NCBI RefSeq assembly: GCF_023556315.2
Contig: NZ_CP116221.1
Span: forward strand, 3,858,001-3,922,000
DNA: 64,000 nt
DNA from: Psychroserpens ponticola
Lineage (GTDB): Bacteria; Bacteroidota; Bacteroidia; Flavobacteriales; Flavobacteriaceae
Reading direction: 5' to 3'
This document shows, piece by piece, positions 63,082 through 64,000 of this stretch (position 1 is its first letter; every line of letters starts with the position of its first letter). Position numbers and translations under genes: made by a program. The notes below the pieces were generated by a model, which saw only the letters and a program-made list of their open reading frames with translations, made no database searches and had not been told where the DNA came from.

Positions 63082-64000
63082 TATTGACCTTTAAGTTGTT
63101 TTAGCTTATTTTGAGAGTTCTCACACCAATGACAGTTATTTTTATTTGCCAATTTTAGTGCTTTTTTATAGGCTTTTATTGCATTTTCTTTCTGGTTATA
63201 TTTAAGATATGCATCACCAAGAGAATCCCATAGATTTCCATCATCTGGAAATAATTGAACGTTTATTTTTAAAAGTTCAAGACCCCAATTTGGGTTGTTT
63301 TCTTTTTTTGACAATTTTAATCCTATTCTGTTAAGCACTCCTTTATCGCTAAATTTTCTCTGAAGATTCTTTTCTAGAAAACTAGATATCATTTTTGCAT
63401 TTTCTAATTTGTTTATTCTTATAAAATCAAAGACAAGTTCGTAAACCGATTTAGTAATAGGTTTTGCATTATATTTTTCATCAAAAACCATTTTGCCTAT
63501 TCTCCAAGCAACAGTCTCACTTTCTTCTCCTAAAATAGCATTTGACAACTCAATAATAACGACGTCATCTTCAATATATCTGATGAAATTCGCAAAATAA
63601 ATTCCATTACTGCCATTATGAGTTACGATTTTAGTATCACGTTTGCTTTTATATATTGCCCATCCATAACCATAATGAGAGGTTCCTTCTTCATTTTCTG
63701 TTACATAAGGAGTTTCAAGCATTTCTCTTGATTTAGAACTTAACACTTTATTGCTTTGTAAAGCTAAATGCCATTTATAAAGATCTTCTACTGTAGAATG
63801 GATATCACCTTTGCCAATGCTATACCAATGCTTGTCATTAAATGGTAAGTGATCTTGAGTTGTTCCCCAATCTTTCCAAACACCATCAGTGTAATTGAAA
63901 TAATATCCGTGAGCAATTTGTTCGCTATTGAAGGGGATGTTTTTATAGTCAGTGTTATTCATTTTTAATGGCTTCCAGAAATTTTCTTGTAAAAAAGTAG
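63081..64000 (-). CDS. Beta-lactamase-like serine hydrolase with C-terminal TPR, 5' truncated
   Basis: C-terminal 300-odd residues of a class C beta-lactamase/PBP-like hydrolase. The frame is open to the window edge, encoding FLQENFWKPLKMNNT upstream of the apparent ATG at 63962, which is therefore internal; the catalytic SxxK lies beyond the window. HNGSNGIYFANFI is the conserved HxG motif near the C-terminus of the hydrolase domain, followed by a TPR-like tail (WDSLGDAYLKYNQKENAIKA). Probably exported and acting on peptidoglycan or an ester. Coupled to the 62665 gene by a one-base TAATG junction. Confidence 0.85.
   Translation of the reverse strand, partial: TFLQENFWKPLKMNNTDYKNIPFNSEQIAHGYYFNYTDGVWKDWGTTQDHLPFNDKHWYSIGKGDIHSTVEDLYKWHLALQSNKVLSSKSREMLETPYVTENEEGTSHYGYGWAIYKSKRDTKIVTHNGSNGIYFANFIRYIEDDVVIIELSNAILGEESETVAWRIGKMVFDEKYNAKPITKSVYELVFDFIRINKLENAKMISSFLEKNLQRKFSDKGVLNRIGLKLSKKENNPNWGLELLKINVQLFPDDGNLWDSLGDAYLKYNQKENAIKAYKKALKLANKNNCHWCENSQNKLKQLKGQ

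Noticed and set aside
1-64000. tRNA, rRNA, CRISPR arrays, insertion sequences, phage genes
   Set aside because: I looked for them in the gaps and found none.

Overview
The window is AT-rich DNA from a member of the Bacteroidota, almost certainly Flavobacteriaceae and probably marine. The evidence is type IX secretion (T9SS) C-terminal sorting domains on several large proteins, a gliding-motility-type C-terminus, a hybrid two-component regulator, Bacteroidota-style promoters (TTTG/TAnnTTTG), frequent TTG starts, A-rich start regions, and a lipoprotein alginate lyase of family PL7. I see no rRNA, tRNA, CRISPR array, transposase, integrase or prophage. Both edges cut genes: the hybrid sensor at the left and a serine hydrolase at the right.

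Layout. 1-13.2 kb: a truncated hybrid two-component regulator, followed by a possible direct-repeat operator, a tiny CTD-like ORF and two tandem secreted YadA-head/S74-chaperone proteins; then an SH3-domain secreted protein, a propeller LytS-like kinase with its LytTR regulator, and a tiny PID-CTERM-like protein. 13.2-19 kb: core metabolism (riboflavin synthase, pdxA, yceD-rpmF, fabH-accB-accC). 19-22.7 kb: a FAD oxidoreductase, alginate lyase, mtgA and a GreA-like protein. 22.7-29.6 kb: a tight operon with a type III polyketide synthase, methyltransferase, flavoprotein, enoyl-reductase-like SDR, FabZ-like dehydratase, KAS, ACP and phosphopantetheinyl transferase, led by a YceI-like lipid-binding protein. 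29.6-41.6 kb, minus strand: an ABC ATPase, three giant mosaic FG-GAP/ASPIC T9SS cargo proteins and a diheme cytochrome c lipoprotein. 41.8-51.4 kb: asd, mscL, alr, tdk, a giant DUF11-type T9SS protein, rsmI, a UDG-like protein and a HIRAN protein. 51.4-64 kb: a TPR gene behind a possible structured leader, a divergent AhpD-like/OsmC pair, recJ, GNAT and MFS genes, a minus-strand run GNAT-MATE-two tiny membrane proteins-queD-lpxH, a universal stress protein, and membrane proteins next to the truncated serine hydrolase.

Most notable is the operon at 22711-29583. Almost every gene junction overlaps (ATGA type). The gene set is a partial dedicated fatty-acid synthase (KAS, dehydratase, enoyl reductase, ACP, PPTase) joined to a type III PKS with a methyltransferase and a flavoprotein. 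By comparison with Streptomyces srs and Azotobacter ars phenolic-lipid loci, it plausibly makes a long-chain, methylated and oxidised phenolic lipid, quinone or pyrone. The product is inference. A second novelty candidate is a promoter-to-terminator unit of about 190 nt at 52111-52334 upstream of the TPR gene; it has three perfect stem-loops and a perfect 7-bp antiterminator pairing.

Other structure: palindromic intergenic repeats recur at several sites, and the three FG-GAP genes share near-identical blocks. The middle gene is a chimera of its two neighbours, pointing to recombination or gene conversion.
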